Shown piece after piece: positions 24,216 to 33,025 of a stretch of DNA of 64,000 nucleotides. Under the pieces are notes generated by a model. That model did not search any database, was not told the DNA's origin, and was given only the letters and a program-made list of their open reading frames with translations. The DNA lies in contig JBDNFW010000014.1 of NCBI GenBank assembly GCA_041689615.1, positions 1 to 64,000 on the forward strand. Direction: 5' to 3'. The stretch's first letter is position 1, and every line of letters begins with the position of its first letter. The position numbers were made by a program, and so were the translations under genes. The stretch is from UBA7359 sp041689615 (GTDB taxonomy: Bacteria > Pseudomonadota > Gammaproteobacteria > Eutrophobiales > Eutrophobiaceae).

Positions 24216-26279
24216 TTAATTAATACGTCGATTATCCGAAATTTTAACTGCAGTACAACTCAGATCAGCAACTTTTTGATTTTTTTTATTAGGAGTGACA
24301 AGCGCCATGCGTTCTTTTATCGGTTTAATTTCACCACCCAATCGCCAGTCATAAACATTAGCAAAGGCAAGTACTCGTTTAACGTACTTGTTAGTTTCAG
24401 TAAAAGGGATTTGTTCTACCCATACATCAGGTGCTTCGCAACCTTGTTTAGGTAACCACTGAGTAACACGATGCGGCCCGGCATTATAAGCGGCGGTAGC
24501 CAAAACGATATTGCCATCAAACTTATCCAGCATCTGCCTCATATAAGCCGTGCCTATTGGAATATTCGTTTCAGCTTGCGTTAGTTTATGAACCTTAAAG
24601 CCCTTCATGCCGATACTCTTTGCAGTTTGTTCGCCTGTTTTAGGCATGACCTGCATCAAACCTAATGCACCGGCCGGTGATTTCACGTCTTCAATAAAAG
24701 CGCTTTCTGCACGAGCCAGCCCATAGATCCAGCTTCGATCAAGATTTCGTTTTTTTGCATATTTATCGAATATGTCTTCAAACAGAATGGGGAAACGAAT
24801 TTCCAGATTGTCATATGCTCCTGCTGCGGTCATGGTGAAAATCGCTCGATCATGCCAACCCCATTGTGATGCCAATTTTGCCGCCATTTGCATTTGATAT
24901 GTGGTCATTTGTTTTTCAGCGTGATACCACTCGCGTCGCGCCTGATAGCCGGTATTAAGTTTAAAAAATTCATAAGCACGTTGAATCGCAGGTAATGATT
25001 CTACACGCGCTAATTCTTCTTTATTTTCTGGTAGGGGATAATTATTCATGCGATAGGGCAAGTTAACTTTATCAGCAGAGAGAAAACCATAATAATCCCG
25101 CTCTTTAGCAAGCTCAGTAAATATTTCGTTAGCTTTTTCTTGCTCTCCTGTTTCTTCAAGCGCACGTGCATGCCAGTAACGCCAGCGAAGTTCAAACTCA
25201 ACATTGGGAGCTTGACCGGTAGTCCATTTTTTTAAAATAGCCCAGTTTTGATTTGCTAATGCAGTACGTAGACGATAATGAAATACTTCATCGTTAACAT
25301 GATAATTGTCGATTTGATCAAGCAATTGCGATGCTAATTTACTTTTACTCTTTGCCGCACGAACGGCGAGTGTGCGTTCAACTTCTGCAATTTCACCTGG
25401 TGTGAATGAGAAATCATTTTTTAAAGCTTCTAATCGTTTTACGGCTTTATCAACATCTTGTCGTGCTAAACGTAAAATTCCATGAACCAGCATTTCTCTT
25501 GAAATTAGAGTGTCTTCAAGTTTAGGTTTATTCGTATATTGATAAGGGTTGTTATGAATTTGCACCCATTGTTTTGCAAGGGCTTTATATTCGGAATTAA
25601 GGCGTTTGGATAAAAAGTTAACCAGACTGACTTCATTATTTTGCATAGACAAACGAACACGTTCCCAAACTAATTCATTAGTCATCAAATCACTTTTATA
25701 GAAAAGTTCAAATGCTGGGTCGCATTGTGATGGAATCGATTTTCCGGTAAGCCAGATTGAACGTGTATCTTCCAGAAGGAATACATCGTTATTGGTTTTG
25801 ATTCTGGCTTGTAGTTGATAACACTGCATAGTGACATCTGACTGCGGCAGATAGTTATCTAAAAAAGTTTGCCAATGCCCACGTTTGACTAAAAGTTTTA
25901 ACCAGGAGGTACGTAAATAATTTGCTACGGGTAAATCGCTATAACGATTCAGAAAATCAATAACTTCTGCATCATCGATTTTCCATAAACGTTTTAGAAT
26001 ATAGTCGTAGCGTAAGTAAGGGTAGAGTGGGTAGTCTTTGAGTGTATTAGCAATTTTAGCGAAGGTTTTATATTGCTTCGTATCTAATGCTTTTTTTGCA
26101 GCGAGATAATCTTTACGCTGTTCTTCAATAGATGTTGCAAAAACCGAAGCGCTAGTTAGCGTTAAAACTAAAGTAAAAATAAATAATAACAGCAGAAGCG
26201 AAGCTTGATAGTGCTTGTTTGCTGTTTTCAAGGATGTGTTGGAAACTCTAGAATCGACCGCTAAATACATGTAAATCAA
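24216..26279 (-). CDS. slt: Soluble lytic murein transglycosylase Slt70-like
   Basis: 687 residues. N-terminal hydrophobic signal (LLLLLFIFTLVLTLTSASVFA, cleavage after FA near residue 49 if the first ATG is used). A long superhelical U-domain follows (residues 50-480). The C-terminal SLT domain has ARAESAFIEDVKSPAGALGL with the catalytic Glu, GLMQVMPKTG, and TAAYNAGPHRVTQWLP. Cleaves peptidoglycan forming 1,6-anhydroMurNAc. Periplasmic. Upstream of cca in the same direction. Confidence 0.95.
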   Translation of the reverse strand: MIYMYLAVDSRVSNTSLKTANKHYQASLLLLLFIFTLVLTLTSASVFATSIEEQRKDYLAAKKALDTKQYKTFAKIANTLKDYPLYPYLRYDYILKRLWKIDDAEVIDFLNRYSDLPVANYLRTSWLKLLVKRGHWQTFLDNYLPQSDVTMQCYQLQARIKTNNDVFLLEDTRSIWLTGKSIPSQCDPAFELFYKSDLMTNELVWERVRLSMQNNEVSLVNFLSKRLNSEYKALAKQWVQIHNNPYQYTNKPKLEDTLISREMLVHGILRLARQDVDKAVKRLEALKNDFSFTPGEIAEVERTLAVRAAKSKSKLASQLLDQIDNYHVNDEVFHYRLRTALANQNWAILKKWTTGQAPNVEFELRWRYWHARALEETGEQEKANEIFTELAKERDYYGFLSADKVNLPYRMNNYPLPENKEELARVESLPAIQRAYEFFKLNTGYQARREWYHAEKQMTTYQMQMAAKLASQWGWHDRAIFTMTAAGAYDNLEIRFPILFEDIFDKYAKKRNLDRSWIYGLARAESAFIEDVKSPAGALGLMQVMPKTGEQTAKSIGMKGFKVHKLTQAETNIPIGTAYMRQMLDKFDGNIVLATAAYNAGPHRVTQWLPKQGCEAPDVWVEQIPFTETNKYVKRVLAFANVYDWRLGGEIKPIKERMALVTPNKKNQKVADLSCTAVKISDNRRIN

Positions 26280-26423
26280 TATAACCTAAAAAGTTGCGCA
26301 ATTGTCCTTATTTGCCTCACTTTCCGCAACTTTTATTTGTCTGAATGGCGATAACGTTGACAAGTAATTGATCATTGTTGACGATGTGCCGTTCTTTATA
26401 AAATATTCACGGTGCGATGTGCC

Positions 26424-27233
26424 ATGTTTTCTGAAATAACATTACAAATTATTGCAATTTATGCACTAACAGGTATTTTTGCCGGTGTCGTAGGCGGCAT
26501 GCTGGGTTTAGGTGGTGGTATTATCATTGTGCCCGTATTGCATTTCTTGTTCATTCAGCAGGGTTTTTCGCCATCAATTATCATGCATTTGGCGGTTACG
26601 ACGTCACTAGCAACAATTATTATTACATCTCTATCTGCTACTTATACACATCATCTAAAAGATGTTGTTCTATGGCCAGTTGTTAATCGCTTAGTTCCGG
26701 GAACACTCGTTGGAGCTTTTCTGGGTGCAGTATTGGCAGACTCATTGTCAAGCAATGCACTACGAATTATTTTTGGTGTGTTTGAAATTTTAGTCGCGAT
26801 TCAGATAGGTTTGGAACTTAAGCCCAAAGCGAAAGCTAAATTACCAGAGACGGCTGGATTGATCGGTTCTGGTGTAGGCATAGGGTTGCTTTCAACTTTG
26901 TTGGGCATTGGCGGTGGATCGCTAACAGTACCTTTCCTATTATGGTGTAATGTGAATATAAGAAATGCAGTTGCCGTATCTTCGGCTAGTGGTTTCCCGA
27001 TTGCCGTTGCGGGCACTACAGCAATGGTTATCGCTGGATGGAATAATGCCAGTGTACCGGAAAATTCATTGAGTTATTTATATTGGCCGGCAGCACTTAT
27101 TATTGTTGCGATGACAATTTTCTTTGCGCCTTTAGGTGCGCGTCTAGCGCATTATCTTCCCGTTATTACGTTAAAACGTATTTTTGCAGTCGTACTTGCG
27201 ATTGTTGGAATACGCATGCTTGTTCAAATGTAA
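26424..27233 (+). CDS. TSUP-family permease (TauE/SafE)
   Basis: 269 residues from ATG 26424 (a GTG at 26412 would add four). About eight transmembrane segments and two inverted glycine-rich repeats, GVVGGMLGLGGGIIIVPVL and GLLSTLLGIGGGSLTVPFLL, the TauE/SafE signature. Exports or imports sulfite, sulfoacetate or other organosulfur anions in known members; substrate here unknown. The CULT gene starts four bases after it. Confidence 0.92.
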   Translation: MFSEITLQIIAIYALTGIFAGVVGGMLGLGGGIIIVPVLHFLFIQQGFSPSIIMHLAVTTSLATIIITSLSATYTHHLKDVVLWPVVNRLVPGTLVGAFLGAVLADSLSSNALRIIFGVFEILVAIQIGLELKPKAKAKLPETAGLIGSGVGIGLLSTLLGIGGGSLTVPFLLWCNVNIRNAVAVSSASGFPIAVAGTTAMVIAGWNNASVPENSLSYLYWPAALIIVAMTIFFAPLGARLAHYLPVITLKRIFAVVLAIVGIRMLVQM

Positions 27234-27237
27234 GACG

Positions 27238-27636
27238 ATGCAACTTGGTTTAAACTATTACTGGTTTAAGAAAAATGAATTTGAGACAGATAAGTTATTG
27301 CGTCATGAAAAACAGGAATACGCAGTTGAAGAAAATAAAAAGCTAATATGCAAGTTTTGTAAAAATCATATTACCAATGCAGATGACGCCATTTCAGTAG
27401 AAGCTGCTCATACACATACATTTTCAAATCCAGCGGGTTATGTTTACACGATCAATTGCTATCAAACGGCTCCTGGTTGTCTGGTAGAAAGTGAGAGAAC
27501 AAATGAATTTAGCTGGTTTAAAAATTATGATTGGCAGATTGCTTTCTGTAATTCTTGTCGAGAACAATTAGGTTGGCTGTTTAGTAATGAAACAGATTTT
27601 TATGCGTTGATAGCAGATCGACTAATGCATGACTAG
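27238..27636 (+). CDS. Cereblon-like CULT-domain protein
   Basis: 132 residues from ATG 27238. Zinc cysteines C38-x2-C41 and C104-x2-C107 and the aromatic cage W93, W99, W113 have the same spacing as the thalidomide-binding domain of human cereblon (W380, W386, W400 and its four cysteines). The motifs HTHTFSNPAGYVYTINCY, SWFKNYDW and LGW are conserved. Bacterial single-domain CULT proteins bind uracil, cyclic imides and thalidomide analogues in vitro; the physiological ligand is unsettled. It starts four bases after a TSUP permease gene, which suggests cotranscription but not a shared substrate. Confidence 0.88.
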   Translation: MQLGLNYYWFKKNEFETDKLLRHEKQEYAVEENKKLICKFCKNHITNADDAISVEAAHTHTFSNPAGYVYTINCYQTAPGCLVESERTNEFSWFKNYDWQIAFCNSCREQLGWLFSNETDFYALIADRLMHD

Positions 27637-27666
27637 GGCAAGTCTCCAGGTCAAAAACACTAAAAC

Positions 27667-28110
27667 TTATTTCAGTTCCGGTTTGTATAAGAAACCAAGC
27701 AGAAAAGAGACAGCAATAAAAAACAAAGAATAAAAATAATCGCCAGAAATAATATAAAGTATGAGGCCAAACATGCTGGACAAATTGCAAAGCGACATGC
27801 CAACCAGAAGAAAAGAAAAATAGCGTTGTAACTCGGCTGGTTCGTTATCCATGCCTAATCGCAAGTTGTCGCGAACTTTGTTTTGTACTCGTCTAAAGTA
27901 AGCAAGAAAGGTAAAAGGCGCAGCAATGTTAATAACGCAAAGGCCAATAAATATATTTCTCAGCTCCGGCAAAACAGGATCAAGCAGGGATAGTTTGTTC
28001 ATGAAATAAACTAAGACAAGTAACATCGGAACACTGGATTGCATAGCTATCCAAAATACCTTGGTATTAGTCTTAATATTCGTATCGTTTAATTGTTTTG
28101 CTTGATTCAC
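27667..28110 (-). CDS. Four-helix membrane protein, unknown
   Basis: 147 residues with four hydrophobic segments at about 22-40, 52-70, 93-115 and 120-142, and a charged loop (RRVQNKVRDNLRLGMDNEPA). No catalytic motif or family that I recognise. Convergent with the CULT gene and divergent from yjbQ. Confidence 0.65.
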   Translation of the reverse strand: MNQAKQLNDTNIKTNTKVFWIAMQSSVPMLLVLVYFMNKLSLLDPVLPELRNIFIGLCVINIAAPFTFLAYFRRVQNKVRDNLRLGMDNEPAELQRYFSFLLVGMSLCNLSSMFGLILYIISGDYFYSLFFIAVSFLLGFLYKPELK

Positions 28111-28156
28111 AATAATCTTATGGTTTAATAACTATAGTATATACAACCTAATTATC

Positions 28157-28576
28157 ATGACAATAATTCAAGAAACACTAAGTATTAATACGCTGCCGCG
28201 TCAGGCACATGAAATAACAAAAGAAGTTCAGGGTCTTGTCATAGGCAGTGGCATTAATAAAGGCTTATGCCATTTGTTTATTCAACATACCAGTGCCTCG
28301 TTAATGCTCTGCGAAAATGCCGATCCAGATGTACGAATCGATCTGGAAACATTCATGCAAAGCGTCGCTCCTGATGGCAATCCCATGTTCTGTCATACAA
28401 CCGAAGGCGCAGATGATATGCCCGCACATATTCGAACCTTGATAACGAATGTCAGTTTAACCATTCCAATTACCTTGTCACGCTGTCAGCTTGGTACATG
28501 GCAAGGAATCTATTTATGGGAACATCGAACATCATCACATAGACGTAATGTCATCGTGACACTGCAGGGAGAATAA
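28157..28576 (+). CDS. yjbQ: YjbQ/UPF0047 family protein
   Basis: 139 residues covering the whole family: GLCHLFIQHTSASLMLCENADPD, HTTEGADDMPAHIRTLI, and LGTWQGIYLWEHRT near the end. Histidines of HTSAS, HTTEG, DDMPAH and EHR are the conserved metal-site residues. Members show weak thiamin-phosphate synthase activity in vitro; the true role is unclear. Confidence 0.95.
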   Translation: MTIIQETLSINTLPRQAHEITKEVQGLVIGSGINKGLCHLFIQHTSASLMLCENADPDVRIDLETFMQSVAPDGNPMFCHTTEGADDMPAHIRTLITNVSLTIPITLSRCQLGTWQGIYLWEHRTSSHRRNVIVTLQGE

Positions 28577-28668
28577 ATCGTTGCTTCGGACTTCCTCGGT
28601 CTCTGTTCCAGACTCGACACTACCGATTACGTCCTGTAATCGTGTCCTCTCGCAACATACACTCCTTC
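28577..28668 (-). repeat. Intergenic hairpin element with GGA loops
   Basis: Between yjbQ and the DUF427 gene. On the minus strand CGATTAC-AGGAC-GTAATCG is a perfect 7-bp hairpin with AGGA in the loop. GTCT-GGAACA-GAGAC next to it is a second, imperfect one. Composition and the repeated GGA apices resemble the elements at 50739-51036, 52964-53175 and 53936-53982. Confidence 0.5.
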
Positions 28669-28681
28669 CATGGAGATAATT

Positions 28682-28966
28682 ATGGCTAAAGCAATCTGGA
28701 ATAATGTAGTAATCGCAGAAAGTGATGTTTATGAAAAAGTGGAAGGCAATGTCTACTTTCCAATCGATTCAATAAAGAAAGAGTATTTTAAAGAAACTGA
28801 AACACATACGACTTGCGGCTGGAAAGGTTTAGCGAGTTATTACACGATCATTGTTGATGGTAAAGAAAATAAAGATGCGGCCTGGTATTACCCAGTTCCA
28901 AAATCAAAAGCAGAGAATATCAAAGGCTATGTGGCTTTTTGGAAAGGGGTAGAGGTAATAAAATAG
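28682..28966 (+). CDS. DUF427 domain protein
   Basis: 94 residues from ATG 28682 (GGAG seven bases upstream); a start at 28670 adds four residues but has no RBS. The full DUF427 fold is covered: KAIWNNVVIAESD, VYFPIDSI, ETHTTCGWKGLASYYTI, AAWYYPVPK and GYVAFWKGVEV. The function of the family is not established. Confidence 0.93.
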   Translation: MAKAIWNNVVIAESDVYEKVEGNVYFPIDSIKKEYFKETETHTTCGWKGLASYYTIIVDGKENKDAAWYYPVPKSKAENIKGYVAFWKGVEVIK

Positions 28967-28989
28967 TTGCCGCTAATGAATAACAAAAA

Positions 28990-29409
28990 TTATATTGTCC
29001 CGCGTTGAAAGCAGCTAGAGTCATCTTTGAAATGTAAGAGTAATCGGTAAGGTTCAGAAATAGCATCATTATCCAAAAATAAATTTAAGCCGGGAATATT
29101 GCGATAATGATTTAAGTCTATATTTTTGTAACCCATTGTCCAATCAGGAAACATTCTTTTATCGATATTATTCTGTGCTAATGAGGTTACGTTTATGTGT
29201 CGTGAATCTTCTCTAATTTCATTATAGAGAGATAATACGGTTTCCTCTTCCCCTTCAAGTACCTGTACAAACCGACAATCCGTATACAACAACATCCCTG
29301 TAATTTCTAAATGCTCATTCCTGTTTCGCGCTTGCAGCAATAATGAAAGAAGATCATCCTGACCATAATCTCTTATTGCCTTGCTTGTGTATACAAGTGA
29401 ATAAAGCAT
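28990..29409 (-). CDS. BLUF-domain blue-light photoreceptor
   Basis: 139 residues, a single BLUF domain with no output domain. Flavin-site residues Tyr7 (LVYTSKA), Asn31 (RNEHLEITGMLLY) and Gln49 (CRFVQVLEG) are all present, as is the DWTMGY segment. Such short BLUF proteins sense blue light through FAD and act by protein contacts. No obvious effector gene is adjacent. It lies beside hemH on the same strand. Confidence 0.93.
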   Translation of the reverse strand: MLYSLVYTSKAIRDYGQDDLLSLLLQARNRNEHLEITGMLLYTDCRFVQVLEGEEETVLSLYNEIREDSRHINVTSLAQNNIDKRMFPDWTMGYKNIDLNHYRNIPGLNLFLDNDAISEPYRLLLHFKDDSSCFQRGTI

Positions 29410-29501
29410 AGTTATCGTTATATCGCGAAACTCATAGTAAAGACAATAGGTAAATGTGAATTTAAGTCAGATTGAAATGGCAGTCGAAAGCAGAACATTC
29501 A

Positions 29502-30584
29502 TTACTGTTTTGAGCCTAATTGAAGTGCTCTTTCTTTTCTTTTACCCAGATCATTTTGTTTTTCATCCCAGCCTTGGCAATGTGTCATGATGATATTACT
29601 TAAGGTTTGAATGTGTTCATCATCATCATTCAGTGCGGGGATATAGGAAAATGTTTCGCCACCAGCTTCGGTGAAAAATACTCTGTTTTGCATATCAATT
29701 TCTTCTATTGTTTCCAGGCAGTCTGCAGAAAAACCGGGGCAAACGATTTGCACATGTTTTGTGCCATTCTTGGCAAGTTCTTTTAACGTGATGTCAGTAT
29801 AAGGTTGTAACCATTTTCGCGGGCCAAAACGTGATTGAAAGGTGAGTTGCCATTCGTCTTCTTTCAATTCGAGTTTTTCTGTTACCAAACGCGCAGTTTT
29901 ATGACATTCACAAAAGTAAGGATCGCCAGCATCAATATAATGTTGCGGCATTCCATGAAAAGAAAATAATAATTTCTCAGGTTTTGGGTTTGTTTGCCAA
30001 TGTTTCTGAATGCTATTTGCTAGTGCATTAATATAATCTGGATTGTCGTGGTAATGATTAATCATTCTGAGTTCAGGAATCCAGCGCCATGTTTTTAAAA
30101 CATCAGCAACGGCATCGAATGTTGATGCTGTCGTTGCTGCTGAATATTGCGGATAAAGCGGAAAGATTAAAATTCGATTTGCATTCGCGTCTCGTAATTT
30201 TTCCAAACCAGACTCTATTGATGGATTACCATATCGCATCGCTAGTTCCACTTTTACATTTCCAGAAAATCGACTTTCAATTTCAGTCCTAATCGCATTG
30301 GTCTGTTTAATAGAAATATCGAGCAGGGGAGAACCATTTTTCGTCCATACTTTTGCATAAGCCTCGGCTGAACGTTTCGGACGAGTACGCAAAATGACGC
30401 CATGTAAAATAAACCACCAAATTAGTTTTGGTACTTCTATAACACGTGGGTCGAAAAGGAATTCAGCCAGATATTGTCGTACCGAAGCAGTTGTTGGTGC
30501 ATCAGGCGTACCGAGGTTTGTGATCAGGACACCGGTACAGCTTTCGCTGTCATGTTTATATTCTGGATTGCCTTTATACTTCAT
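29502..30584 (-). CDS. hemH: Ferrochelatase HemH
   Basis: 360 residues. VLITNLGTPDAPTTASVRQYL at the start, LFSFHGMPQHYIDAGDPY with the catalytic His, WQLTFQSRFGPRKWLQPY, and CPGFSADCLETIEEI. Inserts Fe2+ into protoporphyrin IX. The C-terminus continues about 25 residues after the usual end, rich in Lys and Glu. The other haem gene in the window is hemB. Confidence 0.98.
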   Translation of the reverse strand: MKYKGNPEYKHDSESCTGVLITNLGTPDAPTTASVRQYLAEFLFDPRVIEVPKLIWWFILHGVILRTRPKRSAEAYAKVWTKNGSPLLDISIKQTNAIRTEIESRFSGNVKVELAMRYGNPSIESGLEKLRDANANRILIFPLYPQYSAATTASTFDAVADVLKTWRWIPELRMINHYHDNPDYINALANSIQKHWQTNPKPEKLLFSFHGMPQHYIDAGDPYFCECHKTARLVTEKLELKEDEWQLTFQSRFGPRKWLQPYTDITLKELAKNGTKHVQIVCPGFSADCLETIEEIDMQNRVFFTEAGGETFSYIPALNDDDEHIQTLSNIIMTHCQGWDEKQNDLGKRKERALQLGSKQ

Positions 30585-30592
30585 GATTGCTA

Positions 30593-30790
30593 AGGGTAGC
30601 TTCCTCTATTATTTGTGATTGCGACGGTGGTTTATTTCTCCCAGTACGAGGCGCGAGACCGAAGCTTTACTCATTGTACAGCAAGGTGGAGCAACGATGT
30701 AATGGGGGAAATAAATCCCGTCCCGAAGGGTTGTGTAATTCAAAGGTTTTATACACAACGCATATCATAAATAATAGAGGAAGTTACCCT
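30593..30790. mobile_element. MITE-like element with 27-bp terminal inverted repeats
   Basis: The ends, 30593-30619 and 30764-30790, are inverted copies of each other with only two mismatches; both start AGGGTA and contain CTTCCTCTATTATTT. Further in, GGTGGTTTATTTCTCCC and its near-complement GGGGGAAATAAATCCC also pair. Total 198 bp, no ORF, no clear target duplication. It lies between hemH and the cupin gene and could act as a large hairpin in either transcript. Confidence 0.7.
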
Positions 30791-30808
30791 CAAATATAGG
30801 AGTAGGAC

Positions 30809-31168
30809 GTGTTTGTAAAAAATATTGATAATTGTGCTGAATTTACCGCGAATGATGGTTGCCAGATACGGGAATGGCTGCATCCTAAAAATGACGCAAT
30901 CGATTTGCCGTATTCAGTCGCTATAGCAACCGTTGATGTCGGACAACAAAGTTATAAACATAAACTAAAACAAGCCGAAGTTTATCTTATTACTACTGGT
31001 CGAGGCTTGATGCATATTGATGATGAAGAACGAGAAGTAAAAGCAGGCGATGCAATTTATATCGAACCTTCACGTACACAATGGATTGAAAATATTGCAG
31101 ATGAAGTTTTATGTTTTACGGCAATAGTAAACCCACCGTGGAGCGACGAGAAAGATATTCGCTTATGA
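30809..31168 (+). CDS. Cupin-domain protein, 119 aa
   Basis: Start GTG 30809 with GGAGTAGGAC upstream. One cupin fold: YKHKLKQAEVYLITTGRGLM then GDAIYIEPSRTQWIEN, giving the two cupin motifs, though only some of the usual metal histidines remain (H in YKHK, E in EVY; the second motif His is replaced by Gln in RTQW). Function unknown; small-molecule isomerase or binding protein is the family expectation. Its 3' end overlaps the convergent peroxiredoxin gene by six bases. Confidence 0.8.
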   Translation: MFVKNIDNCAEFTANDGCQIREWLHPKNDAIDLPYSVAIATVDVGQQSYKHKLKQAEVYLITTGRGLMHIDDEEREVKAGDAIYIEPSRTQWIENIADEVLCFTAIVNPPWSDEKDIRL

Positions 31169-31714
31169 TTGTTCCTCAAACCATTTTAGAACATCAGCTG
31201 CATTTTGATCTGGCGGGAATACAGGATAAAACACTTTTTTAATCACATTATCTTTAATAATTAAGGTGATTCTTTTGTATCTTTCTACTCCTTCAAGAGT
31301 AAACGTAGGTAATGATAGTTTTTGTTTAAGTAAAAAATCAGTATCGCTTAATAATTCAAAAGAAAGATGCAATCGGTTTTTTGCTTCCAGTTGATAGTCT
31401 GTAGGTTGACTACTCAAGCCATATATCGTCGCATACTTTTTTAAATCGCCATGTAAATCACGAAAACTACAAGACTGTGGTGTACAACCTCTGGCTCCAG
31501 GGATTGAATCCCAACCTTTTGGTAAAGCTACATTAGGCTGGCCAGTCATTGGGTAGATATAAAGAACAATAAATCCTGTTTGTTTACCAATATTGAAGCT
31601 TTTTTCATTAGTACAAGCAAGTTCAAGTTCCGGGATTTTCATTTCTGTTAAGTGATCGCATGCACCATCATCTTTGGGGATTGGTAGATCGCTTGGTACT
31701 TGTTCAAGATTCAT
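31163..31714 (-). CDS. Peroxiredoxin-like (AhpC/TSA, Redoxin) protein
   Basis: 183 residues with thioredoxin fold: FIVLYIYPMTGQPNVALPKG then IPGARGCTPQSCSFRD, where Cys of GCTPQSC is the peroxidatic position in PRX-like proteins with P-x3-T-x2-C spacing (here GARGCTPQSC). The C-terminal half has IKDNVIKKVFYPVFPPD. Reduces peroxides, partner unknown. Followed after ten bases by a 100-residue gene upstream on the same strand. Confidence 0.85.
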   Translation of the reverse strand: MNLEQVPSDLPIPKDDGACDHLTEMKIPELELACTNEKSFNIGKQTGFIVLYIYPMTGQPNVALPKGWDSIPGARGCTPQSCSFRDLHGDLKKYATIYGLSSQPTDYQLEAKNRLHLSFELLSDTDFLLKQKLSLPTFTLEGVERYKRITLIIKDNVIKKVFYPVFPPDQNAADVLKWFEEQS

Positions 31715-31724
31715 TTACAACATC

Positions 31725-32027
31725 TCATGAATATTTTGAAGATTGCTTTCTAAGTAGCAATGCGCGGTATTTGTTATGGATTTTGATGAAACGTTCTCCG
31801 AGTTCCGATTGTTCTTCGATGTTATCGACATAGAAGCGGATCAATGAACGCATCGGACCTTCGACGCGTGTGTATTTCAGATTACCCTCGATAGTTATTT
31901 TTGTTATTTTTTTTAAATAACGAATGAAGAACCATTCAGTCGTATACGATTCGAGATCGGGGCCTTCAATATCTCTAATATGTTCCAAGACATAGTCATG
32001 AAAATCACCGAAGTATATTTCTTTCAT
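31725..32027 (-). CDS. Conserved hypothetical protein, 100 aa
   Basis: Mixed alpha/beta sequence MKEIYFGDFHDYVLEHIRDI with basic C-terminus (KYRALLLRKQSSKYS). No motif recognised. Same strand as the peroxiredoxin gene, ten bases upstream of it, and downstream of htpX, so probably cotranscribed with these stress genes. Confidence 0.65.
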   Translation of the reverse strand: MKEIYFGDFHDYVLEHIRDIEGPDLESYTTEWFFIRYLKKITKITIEGNLKYTRVEGPMRSLIRFYVDNIEEQSELGERFIKIHNKYRALLLRKQSSKYS

Positions 32028-32060
32028 TGCACCATTTATTTAAGTAACAGCATGTGATTA

Positions 32061-32960
32061 TCACATGCTGTTATTGTCGAGGCTATTTTCAAGCGCTGCT
32101 ATTCGTTCTTCCAATGGCGGATGGCTCATAAATAAACGTTTGAAGCCACCAGGACTTCCTCCGGCAATACCAAATGCCGCCATATCATCAGGGAGTGATT
32201 GAACATTACCGCCTTGTTGTAAACGGCGTAAGGCAGAAATCATTTTTTCACGCCCGGCTAAATAAGCGCCACCGGAGTCTGCTTTGAATTCGCGTCGGCG
32301 TGAAAACCACATAACTATCATGCTAGCTAATACAGACAAAATCATTTGCACGAAAATGACACCAATCCAGTAACCGGGACCGTAGCCACGTTCAACTTTA
32401 AAGACAACACGATCAAGTAATTGACCAATAATACGAGAGAAGAAGATAACAAAAGTATTAACAACACCTTGTATTAACGTCAGTGTGATCATGTCGCCGT
32501 TAGCAACGTGGCTAACTTCATGTCCCAAAACCGCTTCAACTTCACCTTGTGTCATGTTTTCTAATAAACCGGTACTCACAGCGACCAAAGCCGAATTTTT
32601 ATTCATGCCAGTGGCAAAGGCGTTGGGTTGTGGAGAATTAAAGATGCCTACTTCCGGCATATCGATGCCCGCTTCTCTTGCCTGCATTTCAACGGTTGAT
32701 ACTAACCATTGTTCTTGTTGAGTAGTTGGCGTTTCGATTACTTGAACGCCCATGGATTTCTTTGCCATCCATTTGGATATGGCAAGAGAGATAAACGAAC
32801 CACCCATACCAAAAATACCTGCGAAGATAATCAAGCCGGTCAAATTCAATCCGCCGCCCTGCTGCTCAAGCATAGTGTCTACGCCGAGTAAGCGCATACT
32901 AATACTCAAAACTAGCATGATTGCTATGTTGGTTCCCAGGAAAAGCAGTATTCGTAACAT
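32061..32960 (-). CDS. htpX: Membrane zinc protease HtpX
   Basis: 299 residues with two N-terminal membrane helices (about 4-22 and 41-62), the HEXXH zinc site LGHEVSH (His147, Glu148, His151), two further helices and the third ligand region FKADSGGAYLAGR. Degrades misfolded membrane proteins at the inner membrane with FtsH. Length typical. First gene of the run leading to the peroxiredoxin gene. Confidence 0.98.
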   Translation of the reverse strand: MLRILLFLGTNIAIMLVLSISMRLLGVDTMLEQQGGGLNLTGLIIFAGIFGMGGSFISLAISKWMAKKSMGVQVIETPTTQQEQWLVSTVEMQAREAGIDMPEVGIFNSPQPNAFATGMNKNSALVAVSTGLLENMTQGEVEAVLGHEVSHVANGDMITLTLIQGVVNTFVIFFSRIIGQLLDRVVFKVERGYGPGYWIGVIFVQMILSVLASMIVMWFSRRREFKADSGGAYLAGREKMISALRRLQQGGNVQSLPDDMAAFGIAGGSPGGFKRLFMSHPPLEERIAALENSLDNNSM

Positions 32961-33025
32961 GTTATTTCAACCTCAGTATAAAATCAGACTATATAGATTG
33001 TGGCGGAATAGTTAAGTTCAAGATA

